Origin: DAOTTY01 sp034437575
Lineage (GTDB): Bacteria; Chloroflexota; Anaerolineae; Aggregatilineales; Phototrophicaceae
DNA length: 64,000 bases
Direction: 5' to 3'
Assembly (NCBI GenBank): GCA_034437575.1
Contig: DAOTTY010000020.1
Location: 1 to 64,000 of the forward strand
This document shows, piece after piece, positions 26,773-35,108 of the stretch. Under the pieces are notes generated by a model, which did not search any database, had not been told where the DNA came from, and saw nothing but the letters and a program-made list of their open reading frames with translations. Positions within the stretch are counted from its first letter, which is position 1, and each line of letters starts with the position of its first letter. The position numbers were made by a program, and so were the translations under genes.

Positions 26773-27720
26773 ATGACAGATACAAGCGACATCATTATCG
26801 TTGGCGGCGGCCTGAGCGGCCTTTCCGCAGCGTATGAACTGGAACAACATGGCGTTTCCTACACGCTGATTGAGGTAAAGCCGCGTTTGGGCGGCAGCGT
26901 GGTTTCCACCACCCAAAATGGCTTCATCATGGACGGTGGGCCGTTCGCCTTCCCGCGTGCGGACGGGTGGCCCACGCTGCACGCCCTGAATCTATCTGAT
27001 GCGCTGTATGACCTCGCTACCCCGCACAAACGCCAGCTTACCGCTTTCAAAAACGGCACCCAAACCCTGACGGACGCTCTTGCTACCTGCTTGACTGGAA
27101 CGGTCATCAAACGCATGGCAGTGACAAGCGTCGGCCTGGACGATGAAGGACCGGGCTATAGGGTGTGCCTGGAAAACGGACTGGCGCTGCGGGCGCGGGG
27201 CGTAGTCGTTGCGGTGCCTGCTCGCTATGCAGAGCGCATCTTTCGGACGCTGGCACCCGATGTGAGTGCAGCGCTTGACCGTTATCACTATGACCACGTT
27301 ACGCGGATAGCGCTGGGTTACACGGCTGGCAACCGGCCAGCCAAAGTGCCGACTTCACCGCCCGATGTGATCTTCGCCACGTTATACAATACCGATCATC
27401 CCAACCGGGTGCCCACAGGTGGCCTGCTGGTACAAACGGGCGTGCGCGTCCCACTAGGGCGCACGACTGCCGAGGGACTCGTCAGAAACGTGACGGAGAC
27501 AATGGGTTGGGGGCAACCTGACGCGGTCTTTGTGAACTACTGGCAAGAAGCCGACCCGCTTACTATAACTGGGCCTGCCACACGGCTGCGCGGCCTGGAA
27601 AACAAACTACCCGATGGCATCGCGTTAGTGGGGGGATGTTACAAGCCGCTGACGCTGCCGCAGCGCGTGGAAGCCGCACGCGATGCGGCCCGTCAGGTGG
27701 TTGCGACGCTCAACAGTTAA
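26773..27720 (+). CDS. FAD-dependent amine oxidase / protoporphyrinogen oxidase-like protein, short form
   Basis: Flavoprotein with an N-terminal dinucleotide fold DIIIVGGGLSGLSAAYELE (residues 6-24), the second FAD motif IEVKPRLGGSVVST, a middle region LPxx-like FKNGTQTLTDAL, and a C-terminal FAD motif GIALVGGCYKPLTLPQRVEAA. The order resembles HemY/HemG-type protoporphyrinogen oxidases and the wider NAD(P)-binding amine oxidases, but 315 aa is well short of the usual ~450; the substrate-domain segment expected after residue 80 is missing. So the FAD fold is clear and the reaction is not. No heme genes are next to it. Confidence 0.75.
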   Translation: MTDTSDIIIVGGGLSGLSAAYELEQHGVSYTLIEVKPRLGGSVVSTTQNGFIMDGGPFAFPRADGWPTLHALNLSDALYDLATPHKRQLTAFKNGTQTLTDALATCLTGTVIKRMAVTSVGLDDEGPGYRVCLENGLALRARGVVVAVPARYAERIFRTLAPDVSAALDRYHYDHVTRIALGYTAGNRPAKVPTSPPDVIFATLYNTDHPNRVPTGGLLVQTGVRVPLGRTTAEGLVRNVTETMGWGQPDAVFVNYWQEADPLTITGPATRLRGLENKLPDGIALVGGCYKPLTLPQRVEAARDAARQVVATLNS

Positions 27721-27728
27721 TGTAAAAT
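27701..27728 (+). promoter_or_regulatory. Candidate promoter of the gene at 27770
   Basis: TTGCGA at 27701-27706, 16-base spacer, TAAAAT at 27723-27728, 41 bases before the ATG. The -35 lies within the last codons of the upstream gene. Same form as the ftsZ candidate. Confidence 0.45.
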
Positions 27729-27769
27729 AGAAACGTCAAAACGCCTACAGCCCCAGGTCGATTTTTAGC

Positions 27770-28222
27770 ATGGCAACCGTTTGTGAACTCACAGCCGACT
27801 TTGAGGAACCGCTGACCTTCCTCTACGAAATGTTCCGGGAGAATGTTGAAGTAGCGGTGGGTTGGGGGACCGGCTGGGACATCATCCGTGAAGACATGCT
27901 CAAACGCGCTGACGGTGCCAACATCCGGCAGGTGTGGGGCTTTTCGGCGGCCTATGCCCGCGTCGATGGCCTGGGCGGCTACGTCAGCTTCTGGATACAG
28001 TTTACAGAGTGGGACGGTGTTACGGAAATTTCGGTGATGGTGTCCTCACCCTACGAAAAGCGAGAAAAACAGTCATCACATTACCGCAGGGCGCATCAGG
28101 TGGCCCTGCGGCTGCTTGAGTTCTGTGTGGCCCCCTATGAAGAAATCCATCCAAGTGTGAATACCCTCAAGCGGATAGCAGACAGCGTCCGCGTTAAGCC
28201 CGCAAGACACTCTACGACCTAA
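27770..28222 (+). CDS. Hypothetical cytoplasmic protein
   Basis: 150 aa, no signal peptide, no membrane segment and no motif I recognise. It is mixed alpha/beta with several Trp residues (VGWGTGWDII, QVWGFSAAY, FWIQFTEWDG), a beta-rich middle and a helical C-terminal part (RRAHQVALRLLEFCVAPYEE). A promoter-like sequence lies 41 bases upstream, so it probably has its own transcript. Its stop is interlocked with that of the convergent lipoprotein gene (CTAA). Confidence 0.6.
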   Translation: MATVCELTADFEEPLTFLYEMFRENVEVAVGWGTGWDIIREDMLKRADGANIRQVWGFSAAYARVDGLGGYVSFWIQFTEWDGVTEISVMVSSPYEKREKQSSHYRRAHQVALRLLEFCVAPYEEIHPSVNTLKRIADSVRVKPARHSTT

Positions 28223-28689
28223 CGCGAAACTTCAAAGTTCTCGCCCTGTTCCTGTGTCAAATCGACCACAACTTCCTGCCCGCCGAAACCGTCCACGATG
28301 TCGTGAGCGCGTACTGTTACGGTGGTCACGTCATCCGGGATGGTCAGCCCGCTTTGGCCGCGTGTGAAGGGCTGTTCGTTTTCGTGGGGGTGCAGCAGCA
28401 GCCGCGTGAACGGGTCGTCCGGGTTGGCCTTAACAACAGTGCCGTCGGGCAGCACCACGTCCCAACCGTCAGCATAGTCTTCCCAGCCCGTATCAGGATG
28501 GCGAACGGTTACGCTGAACGTCCAGGTGTCGCCGTTTTTAACAGCGCGAACGAACGCTACATCGGCATCGGCGGCAGATTCGGTTTGTGTGTCTTCGGGC
28601 ATGTTGAAGTCGGCCTCGTCAAAATCGAGTAGCTGCGTGCAACCGACCAGCGCGATACCAGCCAGCAAAATCGAAAGCAAACGGAGCAT
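28219..28689 (-). CDS. Predicted lipoprotein, function unknown
   Basis: 156 aa. N-terminal signal MLRLLSILLAGIALVGC with lipobox LVGC (Cys17). An acidic linker rich in Asp, Glu and Thr is followed by a beta-sandwich-like domain with two repeats of pattern (TWTFSVTVRHPDTGWEDYAD; VTTVTVRAHDIVDGFGGQE), suggesting an extracytoplasmic immunoglobulin-like or C2-like fold. No catalytic residues seen. Co-oriented with, and 4 bases after, the next lipoprotein gene. Confidence 0.75.
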   Translation of the reverse strand: MLRLLSILLAGIALVGCTQLLDFDEADFNMPEDTQTESAADADVAFVRAVKNGDTWTFSVTVRHPDTGWEDYADGWDVVLPDGTVVKANPDDPFTRLLLHPHENEQPFTRGQSGLTIPDDVTTVTVRAHDIVDGFGGQEVVVDLTQEQGENFEVSR

Positions 28690-28693
28690 CAGG

Positions 28694-28996
28694 TTAGTTA
28701 CCCCCTAGCGGCAAATCACGGTCATCGGGCGTTACGGTTGCCCTCGGAGCTTGTTCGGCGGGTTCGTTGGTTGCCGTCCCCACGATGCGCGTTGCCGTTG
28801 GGTCAGGGGTGGCTGTGCCAACGGGGTTGGCTTCGGTTTGCGATGTGACCGTCGCGTTGGGTTGGGCGTCGTTACTGGGCACAGTAACAGCGATGGTTGG
28901 CGCACTGCCGCCGCCACCACCGGGCGGGCTGCTGCCCTCATCGCCGCAGGCTGCCAATAGCCCGACCCCTATCACACACACGATTAATTGGCGCAT
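28694..28996 (-). CDS. Small Thr/Pro-rich lipoprotein
   Basis: 100 aa. The start at 28996 follows AAGGAG; the frame open to 29122 has no ribosome site. Signal peptide MRQLIVCVIGVGLLAAC with lipobox LAAC (Cys17), then a Gly run (PPGGGGGS) and a low-complexity tail rich in Thr, Pro, Ala and Asn. It seems to have no folded domain and may act as a tether or cell-surface filler. Operon with the lipoprotein gene downstream. Confidence 0.68.
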   Translation of the reverse strand: MRQLIVCVIGVGLLAACGDEGSSPPGGGGGSAPTIAVTVPSNDAQPNATVTSQTEANPVGTATPDPTATRIVGTATNEPAEQAPRATVTPDDRDLPLGGN

Positions 28997-29045
28997 CTGC
29001 TGCTCCTTTATGTGCCGTAGCGCTACGCACACATGGTAGCATACT

Positions 29046-30542
29046 TTAGCGTGTGTTTGGTTTGCCAGCCCGGCCCAAAACCGTTTTACCCGTTTGCCCG
29101 TTGACCAGGGCCATGCGAACATCCCGGTCTTTTTCTGTAATGGTGGCCACCCAAACCGGTACCAGAAACAACTCCATATCTATGTAATCGACCTGGGCCG
29201 TGAGGGTTCGCTTGGTATCTGTACTGGTGGAACTACCATATCGGCTGACTGCCCGCTCACGGAACATGCTGCGGGCGTCCAGGGAGGCGGCGTCAAAGTC
29301 AATCTGGTACAGTTCGGCAGCAAATTTAGCAAGCAGCTTTGGTGTGTATGGAATACGCTGTGAGTAGTCGTAGCGGCCTAATCGCAGCAGCAGTTTACGG
29401 GGTGGCGATTTTACGGCTGGAATAGCAATATCCTGGCTATCAATGCCGACTTCCCTGCGTTCAACCTGAGCGGGAACGCCCCACTGTGAATCCTGTTTTT
29501 CCTCAACGATGCGTACTATTCCAAATACATCAAACACCCAAAATGGCAAAAACACACCTTCTAGTCGCATCCGATCAACGCGATTGTCGGTGAACCAGCC
29601 TTTGACCTGCTCAACCACACTATTGAGGCTTTCGTTAATGCTTGCTTCGGCCTTTTGGCGATTCACACGGAACTTGAGAATGCTATCAGGCTGGCGGAAA
29701 GCGCCGTGGTTGTCTTGCACTAACACTTGGTTTGAGTCGCAAAATGGGCATCGAGACGACATCTTACCTGGCGGCAGCACACGCTCAGCGCCGCACTCAT
29801 CACAATGTATTTTGCGCTCTCCTACCTTCCAGCGAACAGCCTGACCGCGCTGCTTAATCAGGGCTATCGTCAGCGATTGGCCTGGGTCTGCCCGGACGGC
29901 CTGCGACGTGTTTTCATCCGCGTAACCACAAAACGCACAGGTGACTGTGCCGTCATCAGCCACGGTGAGCGCCCCCCGGCACACCGGGCATAACAACGCA
30001 ACGGTTCCAGCCTCCACATCGCCCTCAGCCACCTGTACGTTGTCAGCATGTAAATTCCGCGAGCGCTCCGCCTCTTCCTCAGTCATCACACCGTTAAGCA
30101 CCATCAACAAACGGGTGGCCTCCGCGTTGTTGGGCTTTTGGGCCAGCACAGCTTCCAGGTGACGCCGTTTGGTGGCTTTGTCCTCAATCAAACGGCCTAT
30201 CCACAGATGTGCGTCGATGAAGTCGCGGTCCATACCAAGCAACCTGTGGCACGTTTGGATGGCTTCTTCGCGCTGCCCATGATGAAGCTGCGCCCGCAAG
30301 CTGCCGATCATAGTGCGAATCCAGGGCGTTTGTGGCCCATCATATAACAGCCCACCCAACTGCCATCGCTGGCCTGGGCTGTTGGCAGGGGCGGGTATTT
30401 TTGTGTCACGCACAATTGTGTCGTCATCGGGTGGCAGGGTGCCATCCAGGAAACGTCCGCATTTCACACACTGAAGCTGGCCGTAATCGTTGTTGCTGTT
30501 TAGCTTGCCGCCGCAAACCCTACACTCAAACTTAAATAGCAT
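29046..30542 (-). CDS. Multi-zinc-ribbon protein (TFIIB-type ribbon, YdjG-like)
   Basis: 498 aa with three zinc ribbons: CRVCGG with CVKCG near residue 8-31, CPVCRGAL with CAFCGY near 187-210, and CDECGAE with CPFCDS near 240-265. After the third ribbon the sequence continues SILKFRVNRQKAEASIN and RLEGVFLPFWVFDVFG, which matches bacterial TFIIB-type zinc-ribbon proteins in which a ribbon precedes a beta-rich domain. A helical repeat-like part (TPR-like, about 75-150) lies between ribbons 1 and 2. Nucleic-acid or protein scaffolding is possible; function unknown. AGGCAGGTG precedes the ATG. Confidence 0.75.
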   Translation of the reverse strand: MLFKFECRVCGGKLNSNNDYGQLQCVKCGRFLDGTLPPDDDTIVRDTKIPAPANSPGQRWQLGGLLYDGPQTPWIRTMIGSLRAQLHHGQREEAIQTCHRLLGMDRDFIDAHLWIGRLIEDKATKRRHLEAVLAQKPNNAEATRLLMVLNGVMTEEEAERSRNLHADNVQVAEGDVEAGTVALLCPVCRGALTVADDGTVTCAFCGYADENTSQAVRADPGQSLTIALIKQRGQAVRWKVGERKIHCDECGAERVLPPGKMSSRCPFCDSNQVLVQDNHGAFRQPDSILKFRVNRQKAEASINESLNSVVEQVKGWFTDNRVDRMRLEGVFLPFWVFDVFGIVRIVEEKQDSQWGVPAQVERREVGIDSQDIAIPAVKSPPRKLLLRLGRYDYSQRIPYTPKLLAKFAAELYQIDFDAASLDARSMFRERAVSRYGSSTSTDTKRTLTAQVDYIDMELFLVPVWVATITEKDRDVRMALVNGQTGKTVLGRAGKPNTR

Positions 30543-30605
30543 GTTACACCTGCCTGGCTACTGTCGCTGTTCACCGACAATTATAAGCCATTTGAGGGTG
30601 TTGTC

Positions 30606-30648
30606 GGCCAGCAATACCCCCTACGATGTGGGGGTTTACAGGCTGGCC
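30606..30648 (-). terminator. Two-level hairpin at the end of the esterase gene
   Basis: Outer 7-bp stem (30606-30612 with 30642-30648) enclosing an inner 6-bp stem (30616-30621 with 30630-30635). One arm covers the last codons of the esterase gene. Terminator-like for the minus-strand transcript, without a clear T-run. Confidence 0.45.
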
Positions 30649-31832
30649 CATCCTGGGAACGCCCATGCCAGCGCCTCTGGTAAGATGCTGCGGAAGGCGA
30701 CCAACCCGTGACCGCTGCCCAACTCCACGAACTTATAATCCGTGTCGGTACGGTCCAGCAGAATGTCTGCTAGGGCGCGGTTAGGCCGTAAGAAACGCCC
30801 AAAGGTTTCATAGCGGCCCACGGTGTGAAAAATCCGCCGAGGTAGCAGCCGTGCTTGCTGGAAGCGGGTGGGATATTGCAGCAGTTTGTCCTGGGCTGGC
30901 CCTTTGCCCAATGGTGGGGAGAGCATCACCAGCCCGTTGAACACCGCCGGGTTTTGCAGTGTAGCATCCGCAGCGGCAATGGCCCCGGCAGAAGCCCCCC
31001 CTATGCCCAGGTTTGACGAATCCAGGCGGTAATGCGTTTGCAAAAAGGGCAGCAGTTCGTTCATGATGAACTCGTAGTACGTTTCTCGCTGGACGTAATC
31101 ACGAACGCGATCTTGCTGGCTGCCGCTCTGCATCATGGCAATAACAACCGGGGCCATCCGCCCATGTTTGACCAGCGCATCTGCGATGTAGGGCAGTTGC
31201 AGCGGCCCTACCGCCCACTGCCCATCCTGGAAAATTAGCAGCGGGTACACCAACCCACTGTCGCGGTAGTTGGGCGGCGTGTGTACCCATACTTTACGCC
31301 CCGTCACCCCCATCACCTGGCTGTCGATACGGTGTTCAACCGTGTTGCCGCGTGGCACCCCTGGCATCTGTGCCCAATCCGGGAAGGGCCGGGCTTCTGG
31401 CATTCGCAGCACGGACACATCCATGCGAGCGGTTTGCATCCCTGCCGGGTTGAGTAGGTCGGTCTTCCAGTACGTTTGCACACGATGCGTCAGGTTGGCC
31501 GGGTTTTCCGCTGCCAGCGGCGTCATCGGGTCGTCCACCGCCAGCAGGTAGTCCAACAGGTCGTCGCTCTCAAATGGATAAGTGAGAAAGAACATATTCG
31601 TTCCCTCCAAACGCTCCATCGGGGCAAAGGGGGGATCAGCCTTGATGGTGTCCAAGTTGAGCGCAACCTGATCGGCACCGGGCTTAGCGTAGATGAATGT
31701 TGCCCGGTTTTTTTCTACCCAGGGGAAGGTCGGGCGCTCCTCTAATAAGGCATCAACGAGCGCCTGCCGCTCAGCAATGGGGGCTGCCGTTGCTTCTGAA
31801 ATAAACCGATTAAAACTTTCCCATCCGGGCAT
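30636..31832 (-). CDS. Alpha/beta-hydrolase, enterochelin esterase (Fes)-like
   Basis: 398 aa cytoplasmic protein; no signal peptide. The N-terminal ~160 residues resemble the early-set domain of Fes-type esterases. The catalytic domain begins RKVWVHTPPNYRDSGLVYPL, carries the nucleophile elbow GIGGASAGAIAA (G-x-S-x-G) and ends with the His motif LGSGHGLVAFRSILPEAL. Family members hydrolyse siderophore or other esters; without siderophore genes nearby the substrate is open. AGGAG precedes the ATG. Confidence 0.83.
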   Translation of the reverse strand: MPGWESFNRFISEATAAPIAERQALVDALLEERPTFPWVEKNRATFIYAKPGADQVALNLDTIKADPPFAPMERLEGTNMFFLTYPFESDDLLDYLLAVDDPMTPLAAENPANLTHRVQTYWKTDLLNPAGMQTARMDVSVLRMPEARPFPDWAQMPGVPRGNTVEHRIDSQVMGVTGRKVWVHTPPNYRDSGLVYPLLIFQDGQWAVGPLQLPYIADALVKHGRMAPVVIAMMQSGSQQDRVRDYVQRETYYEFIMNELLPFLQTHYRLDSSNLGIGGASAGAIAAADATLQNPAVFNGLVMLSPPLGKGPAQDKLLQYPTRFQQARLLPRRIFHTVGRYETFGRFLRPNRALADILLDRTDTDYKFVELGSGHGLVAFRSILPEALAWAFPGWASL

Positions 31833-31929
31833 GGTTAATCTCCTAGCTTGTCGTAGGTATCGCGCATTTGTACCCGTATTATAGCGTGCCTAAGCCCAAC
31901 TGGCCGTAGCCGATGTGACTGGAATGTGG

Positions 31930-31958
31930 TTGCACACAACCCGTGCCGGTAGCATAAT
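31930..31958 (+). promoter_or_regulatory. Candidate promoter of the parvulin gene
   Basis: TTGCAC at 31930-31935, 17-base spacer, CATAAT at 31953-31958, 49 bases before the GTG start at 32007. The -10 is 5/6, the -35 only 3/6. Confidence 0.35.
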
Positions 31959-32006
31959 ACGCCCAGCTATCCCGATTTTTGATTGTGAAACTGAGGAGAT
32001 AAGCGC

Positions 32007-32948
32007 GTGACGGTTCGCGTTTACGTTTTATTCTTGCTGGCAGTAGCCCTGACGGCGGCCTGTGGCAGTGCCCCCGCCGACGCTCAGCCCGGTGCCCAGC
32101 CTGTTGGTGAGCAAGTGGCACAGATGGCAGCCACAGATCAACCGCAGCTTGAGGCCGTCGCTGTGGACGAATCCGACGAAGAAGCCGCCCCTGAGGGTGT
32201 GATGGCCACAGTGAATGGTGTGCCGGTCACCACAGAGGTGTACAATGATTTACTGGCGCGGCGCAGTGCCGATGTGGACGTTGCTGACCAGGACGCGCTG
32301 GAGAACTTCGTGCTGACCATGCTGATTAATCAGGAACTCACTGTGCAAGCCGCCGAGCGCATGGAACTAACCGTTACCGAGGAAGAGGTTGAGGCGGAAA
32401 TCGCTGAACTCAAAGCGTTAATCGGTGATGATGAGGCAGCGTGGCAAGCATGGTTAGCCCAAAATCAGTACACGGAGCCGCAGTTCCGCGAGGAGTTGCA
32501 AGTTCAGTTGCTCACGGTTAAAGTGCGTGACGCAGTGGTGGGTGATGCCCCCGAACAGACGACACAACAGGTTCACGCCCGCCATATCCTTGTCGATACC
32601 GAAGCCCAGGCACTTGAAGTTCGTGAGCGCCTGAACAACGGTGAGAGCTTCGTTGACTTGGCGGCGGAGTATTCCAAAGATGTAACGACCCGCTCAGAGG
32701 GCGGGGACCTGGGCTGGTTTGCAGAAGGAGAACTGCTGGAGCCGCTGGTCGCTGAAGTCGCCTTCTCCCAGGAGCCGGGGGACGTATCGAACCCGGTGGC
32801 GACGCGCCTGGGCTATCACATCATCGAAACACTGGCTTTTGATAATTTGCCGCTGCAACCTGAAAAGCAAGCACTTGTTGCCCAAAGCATTTTTGACGAG
32901 TGGCTTTCTGCACAAAACGACAGCGCCATCATCGAAGTGTATCGCTAA
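32007..32948 (+). CDS. Parvulin-type peptidyl-prolyl isomerase lipoprotein (PrsA/SurA-like)
   Basis: Exported foldase. GTG start at 32007 follows GAGGAG. Lipoprotein signal MTVRVYVLFLLAVALTAAC (Cys19). A helical SurA-N-like domain (about 65-185, with LENFVLTMLINQELTVQAAE) is followed by one parvulin domain (about 195-290): VHARHILVDTEAQAL, FVDLAAEYSKD, GGDLGWFAEGELLEPL, LGYHIIETLA. 313 aa, typical of PrsA. The gene downstream, 25 bases away, encodes a membrane-anchored exported protein, so the two may be co-expressed. Confidence 0.9.
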   Translation: MTVRVYVLFLLAVALTAACGSAPADAQPGAQPVGEQVAQMAATDQPQLEAVAVDESDEEAAPEGVMATVNGVPVTTEVYNDLLARRSADVDVADQDALENFVLTMLINQELTVQAAERMELTVTEEEVEAEIAELKALIGDDEAAWQAWLAQNQYTEPQFREELQVQLLTVKVRDAVVGDAPEQTTQQVHARHILVDTEAQALEVRERLNNGESFVDLAAEYSKDVTTRSEGGDLGWFAEGELLEPLVAEVAFSQEPGDVSNPVATRLGYHIIETLAFDNLPLQPEKQALVAQSIFDEWLSAQNDSAIIEVYR

Positions 32949-32973
32949 ATCAAAGCGGCTTTAAGGAGCGGGT

Positions 32974-33771
32974 ATGTCCGGGCGGGTTTATACAGTTTTG
33001 GCGGTGCTGTTGTTCATGGTAGCCCTGGGGTTGGTTGGTGGCGGCATCTATGTGGCTGTGCAGTACGGTGGGCAGGTTGCTACAGAAGCCGCGGCCCTAC
33101 CGACTGAGTTCGTAGTGCCCACGCGCACACCCACCCGCACCACGACGCCGCTGCCGCCCACGCGCATTATGCCGCCCACGCTGCCGCCCACATTCACCCC
33201 AACCTTTACCGTCACGCTCACACCGACCATTACCCCAACGCGCACATTTACGCCCAGTGTGACCGCCACCATTACAGACACGCCCTCTGTCACGTTCACG
33301 CCCGCACAAACAAACACTCCGACGGGCACGGCTACACCGACGGCCACCAACACGTCCAGCCTGCCAACGGCTACACATACTGCCACCCGTTCCCCATTCC
33401 CGTTTGAACTGCGCGGCGGCGATGTGATTTTCACCCAGAATATCTATAACGCTGCGGACTGTGCTTATCAGGGGATTGGTGGACAGGTACTAGACGCCCA
33501 GGGCGTGGGCATCAATGACGGTGTTCGCGTTTTCGTGATTGACGAGAACCAGCGCGAGTTCTCAGCCGCAGCGGGCGAGAACTCTGTTTATGGGTCGCGG
33601 GGGGGCTATGAGGTAGGGGTGGGCACGCGGCCCACCAACGGAACCTACTTTGTGGAACTGCGGACGGAAGAAACGGGCACTGCAATTTCGCCACTGATTG
33701 CGCTTACCTTTCCGTCCGACTGCACACAAAACGTTGCCTTGCTCACCTGGATTCAAACGCGCCCGTTTTAA
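32974..33771 (+). CDS. Membrane-anchored protein with Thr/Pro-rich stalk
   Basis: 265 aa. One N-terminal transmembrane helix (about residues 6-30), a stalk of about 100 residues made almost only of Thr, Pro, Ser and Ala in short TPT-like repeats (about 50-142), then a small beta-rich extracytoplasmic domain (about 148-265) with two Cys (NAADCAYQG and SDCTQN) that could form a disulphide. The stalk looks like an O-glycosylated cell-surface spacer; glycosylation is inference. AAGGAG precedes the ATG. Its stop interlocks with the LysM gene's stop in TTAA. Confidence 0.75.
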   Translation: MSGRVYTVLAVLLFMVALGLVGGGIYVAVQYGGQVATEAAALPTEFVVPTRTPTRTTTPLPPTRIMPPTLPPTFTPTFTVTLTPTITPTRTFTPSVTATITDTPSVTFTPAQTNTPTGTATPTATNTSSLPTATHTATRSPFPFELRGGDVIFTQNIYNAADCAYQGIGGQVLDAQGVGINDGVRVFVIDENQREFSAAAGENSVYGSRGGYEVGVGTRPTNGTYFVELRTEETGTAISPLIALTFPSDCTQNVALLTWIQTRPF

Positions 33772-34988
33772 CCCGCTGGCACGCCCATCGGCATCTCTTC
33801 GGTAGGGTTGGGCGGTGCCTGGGATGCATCATCGAACACTTCTGGGGTCACGGGTAAGGGTTCGTCCGTCCTCAACGGCGCAACGGTTACAACCCCTTCA
33901 TCTGTAAGCGCAGGCTGCGGGTCTTCCGTCACGATGACCTCGGCGGTTTCAGCCACTTCTTCCGTTCCAACGGGTGCAGGCGTTGTCGCTGCTGGGGCCG
34001 GCACTTGCGCGGGCGGGGCCGCAACCGTATCACAGCCGGTGTCGTCCGGGATGGTAATCACCTGCCCGACGGAAATCACATTGCGGTTAGCAATGCCATT
34101 GGCAGTCACGATTGCCTCCACACAGGTGCCGTTAGCCCGCGCAATACTGAACAGTGTATCCCCACCCTGAACGGTGTACATCGTCGTAGCGGGCGTGGGG
34201 TCATCTTGCAGCAAGTCATAAGCGGTGTTTACTGTACTGGCCAGCGCAAGTTCATCAGCGGTGGCGGGGCGGGGCGCGTTGATGGTCGTCACGTTGGCCG
34301 TGCTGTTCAAAAACACATCCACTGATTCATTGGCACCGACCACTGTCCCCGTTACAGGGATGCCCAGGCTGCCCTCGTGGGTGGTGATCGTCAGAGTGTT
34401 GTTCTGGTTGTCTACCAGTGTAATCATAGACCCTAACGTCACATCCATACCGTTGATCGTCAGGTTTACCGTCACGTCTTCCGGGCTTAAAATCGCCATT
34501 GTAGACGGGGCTTCTTTGCAGTCTGCCGGGCCAACACCCGCACTGAAGTAAAACGCCTGCATCGGGTCACGGTCAGCACGGCCAGTGGCCCCGTCCACTA
34601 CTTCAACATCACCCATCAGCAGGAACACCACCGCTTGCCCTGGGAATGTAGCGGGCACGTCGGCTTGCAGGTTCATGACAGCAATGCCCCACTCATCCTG
34701 CGCTGTATTCAGCGGCGACGTTGCCAGTTGCTCAATGACTGTGACTTCTACGACATCGGCGGGGGTTTCAAAGGTGGGTGCGGTTTCGTTTTCCACTTCA
34801 CGCAGTTGCGATTGCACCTGGGTGTGCCCGTAACACACCTGGTTGCGCGTGAGGTCACTACACGCCTGATCCATTGTGTTGAGCGCGGTTTCAATAAGTG
34901 TCGTACAGGTTTCGACCTGTGCGGCGGCGGTCACCGTGAGTGAAAAAAGCAGCGGAATCGCAACAAAGACGGTCTGGCGAAGGGTCAT
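33768..34988 (-). CDS. Secreted LysM-domain protein with FecR-like middle
   Basis: 406 aa. Start at 34988 after AAGGAGAG gives the signal peptide MTLRQTVFVAIPLLFSLTVT, cleavable after AAAQ. A Cys-containing N-terminal domain (about 20-180) precedes a beta-rich segment resembling the FecR type (INGMDVTLGSMITLVD, LTITTHEGSLGIPVTG; about 190-255), then one LysM domain (YTVQGGDTLFSIARANG ... ISVGQVITIPDD; about 278-325), which binds peptidoglycan GlcNAc. The last ~75 residues are Pro/Thr/Ala/Glu-rich. A cell-wall-associated protein; no enzyme domain is visible. Divergent from priA. Confidence 0.85.
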   Translation of the reverse strand: MTLRQTVFVAIPLLFSLTVTAAAQVETCTTLIETALNTMDQACSDLTRNQVCYGHTQVQSQLREVENETAPTFETPADVVEVTVIEQLATSPLNTAQDEWGIAVMNLQADVPATFPGQAVVFLLMGDVEVVDGATGRADRDPMQAFYFSAGVGPADCKEAPSTMAILSPEDVTVNLTINGMDVTLGSMITLVDNQNNTLTITTHEGSLGIPVTGTVVGANESVDVFLNSTANVTTINAPRPATADELALASTVNTAYDLLQDDPTPATTMYTVQGGDTLFSIARANGTCVEAIVTANGIANRNVISVGQVITIPDDTGCDTVAAPPAQVPAPAATTPAPVGTEEVAETAEVIVTEDPQPALTDEGVVTVAPLRTDEPLPVTPEVFDDASQAPPNPTEEMPMGVPAG

Positions 34989-35108
34989 CGTAATATCTCT
35001 CCTTACATAACGATTCATCTTTATTGAAATACAAGTGCCCCCATGACGCGAGGCGTTTGCCATAAAATCGGCGTATAAAAGCGCTGGCATACGGTCTAGA
35101 ATGAACGC

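Noticed and set aside
33120..33390. Possible DNA tandem repeat
   Set aside because: The pattern is a Thr/Pro codon-level low-complexity stalk within a membrane-anchored protein, with no fixed repeat unit.
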